A DNA stretch of 64,000 nucleotides from Nostoc sp. 106C (lineage in GTDB: Bacteria > Cyanobacteriota > Cyanobacteriia > Cyanobacteriales > Nostocaceae). The stretch lies in the NCBI RefSeq assembly GCF_002154725.1, contig NZ_MTAW01000089.1, positions 172,316 to 236,315 of the forward strand, read 5' to 3'. This document shows positions 16,875-26,500 of the stretch, in pieces; the stretch's first letter is position 1; the number at the start of each line of letters is the position of its first letter. The notes beneath the pieces were generated by a model that made no database searches, had not been told where the DNA came from, and was given only the letters and a program-made list of their open reading frames with translations. Position numbers and translations under genes: made by a program.

Positions 16875-18996
16875 ATTGCAATTAAATCTAATCCCTATTA
16901 GGGATTGAAACTTACGTATACGGCAAGTACACCTGGAACAAAGAATTGCAATTAAATCTAATCCCTATTAGGGATTGAAACTAATGGCGAAGTTGTAAGG
17001 CATGGCGATTTTTAATTGCAATTAAATCTAATCCCTATTAGGGATTGAAACAACCAGATGGCATCACTAAAAGATATCTTCCCCATTGCAATTAAATCTA
17101 ATCCCTATTAGGGATTGAAACAGGAGGTAATCCGCAAACCACGCACCCCCAACATTGCAATTAAATCTAATCCCTATTAGGGATTGAAACACGAATTTAA
17201 TTGACCCCAAATACCCAAAGACAAATTGCAATTAAATCTAATCCCTATTAGGGATTGAAACTATTACAATCTTTACCATGCTCTTACAATAGCAATTGCA
17301 ATTAAATCTAATCCCTATTAGGGATTGAAACCATGCTCAAGCCATTTACACTGGTGTAAAAACTATTGCAATTAAATCTAATCCCTATTAGGGATTGAAA
17401 CTTTGTAAGATGCATATTAAAAGCATACGAAGGAATTGCAATTAAATCTAATCCCTATTAGGGATTGAAACAGTGTATTGAGAAACAATTGACTCATTCT
17501 GACTATTGCAATTAAATCTAATCCCTATTAGGGATTGAAACACGTTTTGGTTTCCGGCTTGCATTGGAATAAGTTATTGCAATTAAATCTAATCCCTATT
17601 AGGGATTGAAACTGTACCAAGCCAAGCGCAGTAGCACACTCTTCGGCAAATTGCAATTAAATCTAATCCCTATTAGGGATTGAAACTATATAATCCGCCA
17701 AGTGTGACTGTCACCGAAATTGCAATTAAATCTAATCCCTATTAGGGATTGAAACAATAACATTAGTAGTTCCGATGCTCATCAAAAAATTGCAATTAAA
17801 TCTAATCCCTATTAGGGATTGAAACCACTAATAAGGGAACTAACTCCTATAACACACATCATTGCAATTAAATCTAATCCCTATTAGGGATTGAAACAGG
17901 GCGATCGCGTAGTTCGTATTCCAAGTTTTTGATTGCAATTAAATCTAATCCCTATTAGGGATTGAAACATTACAAGAAGCTGGAGTTAAATCTGTAATCG
18001 AAGATTGCAATTAAATCTAATCCCTATTAGGGATTGAAACCGAAAGAGTTGTGTGCTGAATTTGAACACAATTGGATTGCAATTAAATCTAATCCCTATT
18101 AGGGATTGAAACCGGGTTTGGATTTGGCAACTATGCAGATTTCCAATCCCGAAATTGCAATTAAATCTAATCCCTATTAGGGATTGAAACATACTCTTCT
18201 GAGCGAGACTGTAACGACAACCCATTGCAATTAAATCTAATCCCTATTAGGGATTGAAACGCTCACACAGGTGTCGGCAGGCCCCGGCACTGCCATTGCA
18301 ATTAAATCTAATCCCTATTAGGGATTGAAACAAAAGGTATTAATTCATAGCTTTGGCTACACGGTGGGCGAATTGCAATTAAATCTAATCCCTATTAGGG
18401 ATTGAAACGCGCCAGCGGCGATCGCAACAGACCCAGGCTGAATTGCAATTAAATCTAATCCCTATTAGGGATTGAAACAGAGAAATTTTGTCCTAGAGAA
18501 ATTACTAAGCCTATCTAATTGCAATTAAATCTAATCCCTATTAGGGATTGAAACAAGATAGCCATATTGTAAACCTGGAAACCTTTGAAATTGCAATTAA
18601 ATCTAATCCCTATTAGGGATTGAAACATTAGAAAAATTCGATCTATGTCAATAGTCCGAACTCACAGAAATTGCAATTAAATCTAATCCCTATTAGGGAT
18701 TGAAACAGTTGACCAGCCTCAAGCGACATTGCCCGATCCTTGGATTGCAATTAAATCTAATCCCTATTAGGGATTGAAACCAAAACTCAGTCAAAACGCG
18801 GATTTCCCTGGCAAATTGCAATTAAATCTAATCCCTATTAGGGATTGAAACTGAATAAACAAATACTTGCTGCACGGGCTTCCATAAAATTGCAATTAAA
18901 TCTAATCCCTATTAGGGATTGAAACTCCCACAACCTAACACTATGAATTGTATTAATGGATTGCAATTAAATCTAATCCCTATTAGGGATTGAAAC
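16875..18996 (+). CRISPR. CRISPR array: 30 identical 37-nt repeats, 29 spacers
   Basis: The repeat starts ATTGCAATTAAATC and ends ATTAGGGATTGAAAC. It contains the inverted repeat AATCCCTATTAGGGATT. The first copy is at 16875-16911 and the last at 18960-18996. All 30 copies look identical by eye, including the terminal one. Spacers are 32-43 nt, mostly 33-35. The ATTGAAAC 3' end is the usual 5' handle of type I/III crRNAs in cyanobacteria and sets transcription left to right. No cas gene lies in the window, so the array is remote from its machinery or an orphan served in trans. At least two spacers (17898-17931 and 18409-18441) contain GCGATCGC. Confidence 0.99.
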
Positions 18997-19099
18997 TTAT
19001 AGTGTCAAAAAACGAACAAGCTTCTCCACAGCGGTTACAAGACAGGGTAAAGTACAGACAACTGACTTTGAAGTAAGCACAAAAGGAGCGTGTATACAG

Positions 19100-19675
19100 A
19101 TGGGGAAGGGTAGGTTAGAAGCATTTAGTGATGGCGTGCTAGCCATCATTATCACTATTATGGTGCTGGAACTGAAGGTGCCGCATGGTGCCGATTTAGC
19201 TGCTCTGCGTCCGCTAATTCCAGTATTTGTGAGCTATGTGCTGAGTTTTATTTACATTGGCATCTACTGGAACAACCATCATCACCTACTCCAAGCAGTC
19301 CGGCACGTTAATGGACGTATTCTTTGGGCCAATTTACATCTGCTGTTCTGGTTGTCGCTAATTCCCTTCGTCACTGGCTGGATGGGCGAGAACCATTTTA
19401 CTGCTTGGCCGATAGCTCTTTATGGTACGGTACTGTTGTTCTGTGCGATCGCTTATTTCATCCTAACCCTGGCTTTGGTTGCTCATCACGGCAGAGATTC
19501 GGCTTTGGCGATCGCAGTCGGTCGAGACTTTAAGGGCAAGATATCAGTTGTATTGTATGCGGTGGCAATTCCACTTGCCTTTGTAAACTCGTGGGTTGCC
19601 TTTGGAGTATACATTTTGGTTGCGATCATGTGGCTGATCCCCGACCGTCGGATTGAGAAAACTTTAACTTCTTGA
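19100..19675 (+). CDS. TMEM175-family (DUF1211) potassium-channel-like membrane protein
   Basis: A 191-residue, six-segment membrane protein. The family signature is at the N-terminus: RLEAFSDGVLAIIITIMVLE, where the FSDG motif lines the pore of bacterial TMEM175 channels. Further segments are VFVSYVLSFIYIGIYWNNHH, LLFWLSLIPFVTGWM, IALYGTVLLFCAIAYFILTL and VVLYAVAIPLAFVNSW. Bacterial members form leak potassium channels. A clear Shine-Dalgarno (aaaggag) precedes the ATG. It begins about 100 bases after the last CRISPR repeat and has no operon partner. Confidence 0.9.
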   Translation: MGKGRLEAFSDGVLAIIITIMVLELKVPHGADLAALRPLIPVFVSYVLSFIYIGIYWNNHHHLLQAVRHVNGRILWANLHLLFWLSLIPFVTGWMGENHFTAWPIALYGTVLLFCAIAYFILTLALVAHHGRDSALAIAVGRDFKGKISVVLYAVAIPLAFVNSWVAFGVYILVAIMWLIPDRRIEKTLTS

Positions 19676-19898
19676 AAAGTGCGATCGCACAGTAGTTCGC
19701 TAGTAAGGCTTTATCAAATATCGCCCTATCAATAGCAGTACTACACAAAAACAAAGCAGCACGGCAATAGTGGTGGTTTGTATTAAGTATTTAGAATAAC
19801 TGTAAAATATTGCTGCAAATCCAGCTTGTTTTCTTGAATTTTGTAGGGAAATATTCAGATCATATTTTAATAATCAACAAGTTTCAGGAGCGAATCAG

Positions 19899-20165
19899 TT
19901 GCTTACTTCGACCTTACTTGCCGCTACCACTGTTCCCACAACCCTGCAATGGAGTCCAACAGTTGGAGTGATTATGATTTTGGCTAATATTGCCGCTATT
20001 GCCTTTGGCAAATCCACTATCAAGTATCCTAATGTAGGCCCAGAACTACCCTCATCTAATTTATTTGGTGGTTTAGGTGTACCTGCATTATTAGCCACAA
20101 CTGCCTTTGGTCATATCTTAGGTACTGGTATTATTTTAGGACTGCATAACCTGGGAAGAATCTAG
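19899..20165 (+). CDS. psaK: Photosystem I subunit PsaK
   Basis: An 88-residue PsaK, the two-helix peripheral subunit of photosystem I in the thylakoid membrane. The start is TTG at 19899, chosen because the product then begins MLTSTLLAA, as in other cyanobacterial PsaK, and an AGGAG lies at 19886-19890. The first helix region is TVGVIMILANIAAIAFGK, the loop STIKYPNVGPELPSSNLFGG is typical, and the second helix is LLATTAFGHILGTGIILGL. It is monocistronic, with a clear terminator downstream. Confidence 0.95.
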   Translation: MLTSTLLAATTVPTTLQWSPTVGVIMILANIAAIAFGKSTIKYPNVGPELPSSNLFGGLGVPALLATTAFGHILGTGIILGLHNLGRI

Positions 20166-20203
20166 ATTTTTCTCTATTTAATGACTCTTTTGTCTCCAAC
20201 TAT

Positions 20204-20235
20204 AAGCCAGAGAGCAAGTTCTCTGGCTTTTTTAT
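20204..20235 (+). terminator. psaK rho-independent terminator
   Basis: A perfect 10-bp stem (AAGCCAGAGA / TCTCTGGCTT) with a 6-base loop is followed by a run of T. It lies about 40 bases after the psaK stop. Confidence 0.9.
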
Positions 20236-20336
20236 GTTCACTACCAAGTTGCACAACATTGTAACTACTACTTTGTTTAAGTAGTTATTTAGTATTGATA
20301 AATACTAATCTATTTTGAGCCTATCTCACCAAGTTA

Positions 20337-20705
20337 TTAGACAGGCATTGGAGCCAAACCGTGTAACTGACGTACAGCGTTAATGCAGATTGGGCAATCA
20401 CAACCAAACAATTTTATCGCTTCATCACTCTCTGCATCGGTGAATTCTAGTTCCGCAGGCTGATTTGATGATTGCACTTGCGCTACTGTCATCCCAGGTT
20501 TAGCTGGAGAAACAGGAGTGTTACTTACTTGTATACATACCTGTTTAGCAGTTGCTGAGTGGGGAGCACGTACACAAGATAGATGAGTACCTACTGGAGT
20601 GACTGTTTGACTGGCGTGAGCTGTTTTGGCCATCATGACCATAGACAGCATAGACATAAACACTGCTGGGGTAGAAAGCAAAGATAGGACAAATTTTTTG
20701 TTCAT
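20337..20705 (-). CDS. Small secreted protein with a CxCxxC motif, unknown function
   Basis: A 122-residue protein with a long N-terminal signal peptide (MNKKFVLSLLSTPAVFMSML, likely cleaved after AHA near residue 31). The mature part has two early cysteines (LSCVRAPHSATAKQVC) and a C-terminal motif FGCDCPICINAVRQL. The CxCxxC arrangement could bind a metal or form disulphides in the periplasm. I do not recognise a named family. It is isolated, converges with psaK, and has about 1.2 kb of repeat-rich DNA upstream. Confidence 0.75.
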   Translation of the reverse strand: MNKKFVLSLLSTPAVFMSMLSMVMMAKTAHASQTVTPVGTHLSCVRAPHSATAKQVCIQVSNTPVSPAKPGMTVAQVQSSNQPAELEFTDAESDEAIKLFGCDCPICINAVRQLHGLAPMPV

Positions 20706-20995
20706 GTGTTTTCCAACTTTGGTAATGAAAGATGCGATTTATCTTTTCACATCAATTAGTTATTGATCAGTCCATCTTATACAAATTCTTATAAAATGGC
20801 TCAATAGCTATAAATACACTGGTGTAGGATAACAGCAGTATATAATTCAATGTCGGGACGAGCGAACAAAGCAACTTTTACTGCAAGGTAACTTGGCTGC
20901 TGATATTGCGATCGCTCAGATTGTGCAAGTTCCTAAGTAAATGCGTAGATGCATAGCAGCTTGTCGCAGACATCACAGCTTACCCAAATGGAGAC
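20706..20995. other. Intergenic region upstream of the secreted-protein gene
   Basis: About 290 bases that hold the promoter of the 20337-20705 gene and short dispersed cyanobacterial sequence (cgtagatgcatagcagcttgtcg-like text). No open frame, RNA gene or strong hairpin is evident. Confidence 0.4.
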
Positions 20996-21213
20996 TCAGA
21001 TCCCCGACTTTTTCAAAAAGTCGGGGATCTTGTTGTTCATGAGGCGATCGCTTTTATCAACAACAGTGCGTAGGCTTAGCCCGTCGTAGACATCGCCTTT
21101 TACAATTGGAGTGAGATTTGTATTCACTTTTATGAACTTTCCTCCCTAACTCCAACAATAGATTGAAAAATGGGCAAGCAGTCAAGGGATATCGACTGAG
21201 GAATTTATTTTGC
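20996..21213. repeat. 218-bp direct repeat, copy 1
   Basis: Copy 1 of a 218-bp unit repeated exactly 401 bases downstream (21397-21614) with a single difference that I can see (atgggcaag against atgcgcaag). The unit begins with the perfect hairpin gatccccgactttttc / aaaaagtcggggatc, contains a GCGATCGC site, and ends at gaatttattttgc. The hairpin sequence is of a kind found dispersed in Nostoc genomes. Confidence 0.95.
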
Positions 21214-21443
21214 AAGCCATTACAGAAAAAATTGAGATTCTGAGTCAGCAAGCGACTGAAGAAGACACTAAACAAAACTCGGAAATGAATAATTTATTGC
21301 CTCATAAACAAGCAAACCTTTATCGCAAAGAGGGAATTTTAGTTGTAGAGGCAGAATTACCAGAAAACTTTGATATTAATACCTTTATAGATGAGTTCAG
21401 ATCCCCGACTTTTTCAAAAAGTCGGGGATCTTGTTGTTCATGA
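21210..21443 (+). pseudogene. Truncated small coding fragment between the two repeat copies
   Basis: An open frame runs from a TTG at 21210 through the unique 183-base segment and reads QAITEKIEILSQQATEEDT, then NNLLPHKQANLYRKEGILVV and EAELPENFDINTFIDEF. It then enters repeat copy 2 and ends in nonsense sequence. The protein-like quality is confined to the unique segment. This suggests the 3' part of a small gene was replaced when the repeat duplicated or inserted. I do not recognise the family. Confidence 0.5.
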
Positions 21444-21614
21444 GGCGATCGCTTTTATCAACAACAGTGCGTAGGCTTAGCCCGTCGTAGACATCGCCTT
21501 TTACAATTGGAGTGAGATTTGTATTCACTTTTATGAACTTTCCTCCCTAACTCCAACAATAGATTGAAAAATGCGCAAGCAGTCAAGGGATATCGACTGA
21601 GGAATTTATTTTGC
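21397..21614. repeat. 218-bp direct repeat, copy 2
   Basis: Second copy of the hairpin-containing unit at 20996-21213. The near-perfect identity points to a recent duplication. From here to the LDH start (21981) I see only a weak inverted repeat (cttatccat / atggataag, about 21624-21695) and no gene. Confidence 0.95.
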
Positions 21615-21980
21615 TAATGCGACTTATCCATAATTTTCATGAAGATATTGCAATTGGATGATGTAATAAATTTCGTTAGCTGTAATCATGGATAAGTTCA
21701 TAGTATTGTTGTTTGTCTGTAAGGCGGATAGCGTTAGTAAAGCAAGTCCGCCTGTTTACCTAGTAGGGCAAGGCGTAAATAAACCGACCAGTAGAAATGC
21801 TTGAAACCCTTGCCAAAAGGTAATTACAAATTAGAAATTCTAAAGTTTTGCTGTAATTCAAGAATTGCTTACATCTGGTTGAAGGTCTAGGACTGGCAAT
21901 CATTACAGGTGCAATCGCGCTTCTTCAAGTCAAGCTATTATGTACTCGAAAACTATGCAGCATCAAACCTAAGGTTTTGC

Positions 21981-23006
21981 ATGAAAGTAGCTGTCTTCAG
22001 TACAAAAGCCTACGATCGGCAGTTTTTAGAAGCTGCAAATTCGCCCCAGCAACATGACTTGGTGTATTTTGAACCTCGTCTAAATCGGGATACCGCTATC
22101 TTAGCCGCCGGGTTTCCAGCGGTTTGTGTATTTGTGCATGACCAGGTTGACGCCTCAACTTTAGAGATTCTCGCCTCAAACGGAACTCGCCTGGTAGTCC
22201 TCCGCTGTGCAGGGTTTAATAATGTAGATTTAAATCGGGCAGCGGAGTTAGGAATTACAGTTGTGCGTGTACCTGCTTACTCACCCTATGGGGTCGCAGA
22301 ACACGCTGTCGGATTAATTTTGAGCCTGAATCGCAAAATTCATCGCGCCTATAACCGCGTTCGGGAGGGCAATTTTTCCCTAGATAGATTGCTGGGATTC
22401 AACCTCAACGGACGCACCGTCGGAATTATTGGTACTGGCAAAATCGGTCTAATTTTGGGACAGATCATGAAAGGGTTTGGCTGTCACCTATTAGCCTATG
22501 ATGTCTATCAAAACCCAGAATTAGAGGCAATGGGTGGAAAATATGTAGAGTTGCCTGAGCTATTTGCAAACTCTGATATCATCTCCTTACATTGTCCCCT
22601 TACACCCGAAACTCATCACTTGATTGATAATCAAGCGATCGCCCAGATGAAACCAGGTGTGATGATCATTAACACTAGCCGAGGCGCGTTGATTGATACC
22701 CAAGCGGTAATTGAAGGCTTGAAATCTGGCAAAATTGGCTATCTTGGTGTCGATGTATACGAACAAGAATCAGAATTGTTTTTTGAGGATTTGTCAGGTG
22801 AAATCATCCAAGATGATGTTTTCCTTCACCTAACTACCTTTCCCAACGTGCTAATCACCGGGCATCAAGCCTTTTTTACAGAAGAAGCTCTGCGTAATAT
22901 TGCGGATACAACAATGGCTAATATCGCTGACGTTGAACAGAGTCGTTCCTGTACCAATGAAATTCGCTCTCAACCGCAAGCCGAAAATAAGGTACTGGTT
23001 GGCTGA
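21981..23006 (+). CDS. ldhA: D-lactate dehydrogenase (D-isomer 2-hydroxyacid dehydrogenase)
   Basis: A 341-residue NAD-dependent D-2-hydroxyacid dehydrogenase, best fitting fermentative D-lactate dehydrogenase (pyruvate + NADH to D-lactate). I take the ATG at 21981 rather than an upstream in-frame start because MKVAVFSTKAYDRQFL is the family's usual N-terminus. The Rossmann motif is GIIGTGKIG. The catalytic Arg is in NTSRGALID, the Glu in DVYEQES and the His in GHQAFFT. The GFNNVDL and YSPYGVAEHAVGL segments are typical of LdhA. It is a monocistronic unit between repeat-rich spacers. Confidence 0.92.
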   Translation: MKVAVFSTKAYDRQFLEAANSPQQHDLVYFEPRLNRDTAILAAGFPAVCVFVHDQVDASTLEILASNGTRLVVLRCAGFNNVDLNRAAELGITVVRVPAYSPYGVAEHAVGLILSLNRKIHRAYNRVREGNFSLDRLLGFNLNGRTVGIIGTGKIGLILGQIMKGFGCHLLAYDVYQNPELEAMGGKYVELPELFANSDIISLHCPLTPETHHLIDNQAIAQMKPGVMIINTSRGALIDTQAVIEGLKSGKIGYLGVDVYEQESELFFEDLSGEIIQDDVFLHLTTFPNVLITGHQAFFTEEALRNIADTTMANIADVEQSRSCTNEIRSQPQAENKVLVG

Positions 23007-23531
23007 TTTCCAACTCACCTCTACAGGCGATCGCTCCTCATAAAAATTCTGAGGAGTCGTGTAAAAATAAGTCGAACAATTTAATATTTGTAGTGCGAGC
23101 ATCTTGCCCGCGCGAGCTTTTCGGCTCGCACTACTTATACCATTTTGAAAAAAGAACGCGACAGATGAGTAGGGGCACGGCACCAGTAAAATAATTTGAT
23201 ATACAAAAAGATTGTGGATGCCGTGCCCCTACAAAGAATTTATCTGTCGCTTGATGCCTTAACTCTAGTTTCTCGCCCTCACTCCAATAGTGGGGGCGTT
23301 TGCTAATAAGTAGATCAACAAAAATATTGATAGCCCTACGTTATACCATTTTGGATTTTAGATTTTGGATTATGAAACATCTAATGGATAAGCGTTTCAG
23401 ATTTCCATGTGTCGCAATCATTTTTCAAATTGGTGTTATTTATCAATTTCTCTAACTTAAAAAAATGGGCGAACCCCCAGTTATAAATTTAGTGATAGGC
23501 TAAATTACTTTTATGTGAAAGTATTGCCTGC
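23007..23531. repeat. Gene-free spacer with two palindromic repeat elements
   Basis: Two hairpin elements are visible. The first (about 23088-23133) pairs tagtgcgagc with gctcgcacta around a GC-rich centre. The second (about 23169-23232) pairs aggggcacggcacc with ggatgccgtgcccct across an AT-rich loop. Both belong to the style of dispersed palindromes seen in Nostocales. Either could act as an ldhA terminator, though neither has a clean T-run. The remainder should contain the histidine kinase promoter. Confidence 0.7.
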
Positions 23532-26500
23532 ATGAAGGAGGCTCATCTGAACAGCGATCGCTCAGAACTATTCAATTTTCAGGAACAGTTTTCTCAAGTT
23601 CCTCAGCAATTTCAAGCGGGCGATCGCTCTGTAGAAGAACGCTTAAAAGTCATTGTGGAAAACATGGCTGAAGCGTTGATTGAGATGGACTTATCATGGC
23701 GTGTTACCTCTGTCAACAATAAAGTAGAGCAGCTTTTGGGAATAAACCGAGATCAGTTGCTCGGCAAGCTATTGTGGAATGTATTATTCGTAAATTCAAC
23801 AACTCATTTCTCTCAATACTGCCATCAAGCAATTGCTGAAAAACTTCCCGTTGAGTTTGAGGAGTTTTATCCAGCGTTAAATCGATGGTTGACAGTGCGC
23901 CTGTTTCCCACTCCAACTGGCATATTGGCATATTTTCTAGATATTACAGGAAGAAAACAGTTAGAAACAACGCTGCGAAAAGAACAAGATTTTCTCAATG
24001 TTCTGCTGGATAACGTTCAAGCCGGAATCGTAGCTTGCGATGCTGATGGACAATTAAAATTATTTAACCAAGCAGCGCGATTGTTTCATGGATTGCCTGA
24101 GCAACCGCTTTTACCAGAAGAATGGGCAGAACACTACGATTTGTATTTGCCAGATGGCAAAACGCCCATGAACACCAACGACATTCCCTTGTTTCAAGCA
24201 TTGCAAGGGCAGCAGGTTGATGATGTCGAGATGATGATTGTTCCTCAGGAAGGAGTACCGCGCATTTTATCTACAAATGGTCAAGCCATTGTGAATTTCA
24301 ATGGTGAGAAACAGGGTGCTGTTGTCGTCATGCACGATATCACCCATCGCAAACAGATAGAAAATGCTCTGCGTGACAGTGAAGCGCGATTATCGAGTAT
24401 TTTCCAGACTATTCCTGATGGAATTGTAATTATAAATTCTGCCGGACAAATTATCGCTGCCAATAAGGCGGCCGAGCAAATCTTCAGATTAACTCATAGT
24501 GGCATCACTGAACGGGTATACAACGATTCATCTTGGTCGATTACAACCGTTGATGGCAACCCATTTCCAGATGATGAACTGCCTTTTGTGCGGGTGATGC
24601 GAACGGGAAAACCGATTTATGGAGTTGAACACGCGATCGCCCACGCCGATGGCACAACCTCTATTCTTTCAATTAATGCCTCACCTTTATGCAATGCCGA
24701 AGGCGAAATTGTCAGCGTGATTACTGCATTCAGCGATATCACCGAACGCAAGCAAGCTGAGGAAAAACGAGTTGAACTTGTACGAGAGCAGGTAGCCCGT
24801 GCAGCAGCAGAGGCTGCACAACAACAGTCGGCTTTTCTAGCAGAAGTTAGTGCTGTCCTAGCAACTTCATTAGAGTACGAACAAACGCTTCAGAGCGTTG
24901 CCGATCTAGCCGTTCCCTACTTTGCAGACTGGTGTAGCGTAGATCTGCTCAATGACGATCGCACCATCAGCCGCGTTGCTGTTGCTCATTGCGATCCCCA
25001 AAAGGTGAAGTTAGGATGGGAAGTTACTCAACGCTATCCCAGGCATTTAGATGATGGCTATGGTGTTTCTCAGGTGATGCAAACTGGGCACAGTGAAATT
25101 GCTATGGAGATTACTGATGAGCAGTTAGCTGCGGCTGTTCGCGATCCGGAGTATTTACGCATTTTACGTGGACTGAGCTTAAAGTCCTGTATTATTGCCC
25201 CACTAAAAGCGCGGGAAAGAGTTTTTGGCAGCATTTCCTTCATATTTACCGAATCTAATCGTCGTTACAAAGTAACGGATTTGACACTAGCTGAGGATTT
25301 AGCCCGACGAGCTGCGATCGCTATTGATAATGCGCGTCTTTATCAGCAAGCCCAACAAGCAAGACAAGCAGCCGAACATGCCGCAAATCGTACAGCCCGC
25401 CTGCAAACTGTTACAGCCGCTCTTTCTGAACCCTTGACTCCTGTACAAGTGGTCGATGTGATCATGGAACAGAGTATGGCAGTATTAGAAGCTGCTTCTG
25501 GAATGGTGGTGCTAGTGAGCGAAGACAGAACAGAGCTAGAAATTGTCAAAGTTGTCGGTTATGAGAATTACTCATTAGAGTCTTGGCAACGCTTTTCGAT
25601 TAATACTGCGGTTCCATTAGCAGAAGCGGTGAGAACTGGAGAGCCAGTGTGGATGGAAACCGTTGCCCAAAGAGTTACCCGCTATCCTCATTTAGCTGAA
25701 GCTTACAGCCGATATGATAACAGCGCCTGGATGTCCCTACCTTTAGTGATTGAAGGTAGATCGGTAGGTGGAATGTCGCTCACTTTCACTGAGTATAAGC
25801 ACTTAACTGAAGACGATCGCGAATTTATTTTGGCAATCAGCCGTCAATGTGCCCAGGCAATTTCCCGCGCCCAGTTGTATGAAGCCGAACGCAAAGCTAG
25901 AGCCGAAGCGGAACAGGCGAACCGGGTGAAAGATGAGTTTCTGGCAGTACTTTCTCACGAATTGCGATCGCCCCTCAATCCGATTTTGGGTTGGACAAAG
26001 CTACTACGAACCCAGAAATTGCCACCCACACAAGTAAATCAAGCATTAGAAACCATTGAGCGCAACGCCAAACTGCAAGCGCAACTTGTTGAGGATTTGC
26101 TCGACATTTCGCGGATGTTGCGGGGCAAACTTAGTCTTAATACCGCTCCAGTTAACCTGATAGCGGTGATTGAAGAAGCGATAGAGACAGTACAGCTAGC
26201 TGCTGCTACCAAATCTATTCATATTCAAACCGTTTTCCAACCTGGTAAGAAAAAGGTATTGGGAGACGCCAATCGGCTGCAACAAGTTATCTGGAATTTG
26301 CTTTCCAATGCGATTAAATTTACACCAGAGGGCGGACGAGTAGAAGTTAAGTTAGAGCAAACTGATAACCGAGTGCAAATTCAAGTTATTGATAATGGCA
26401 AAGGTATCAAAGCAGATTTTTTACCTCATGTGTTTGAGTATTTTCGCCAAGCCGATAGCAGCACAACCCGCAGATTTGGTGGATTAGGACTAGGACTTGC

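Noticed and set aside
17986..18225. Minus-strand open frame in the CRISPR array
   Set aside because: It consists of repeat and spacer sequence, with the same short peptide recurring; not a gene.
21909..21980. Longer N-terminal start for D-lactate dehydrogenase
   Set aside because: The extra residues do not resemble the family, and MKVAVFSTKAYDRQFL at 21981 is the usual N-terminus.
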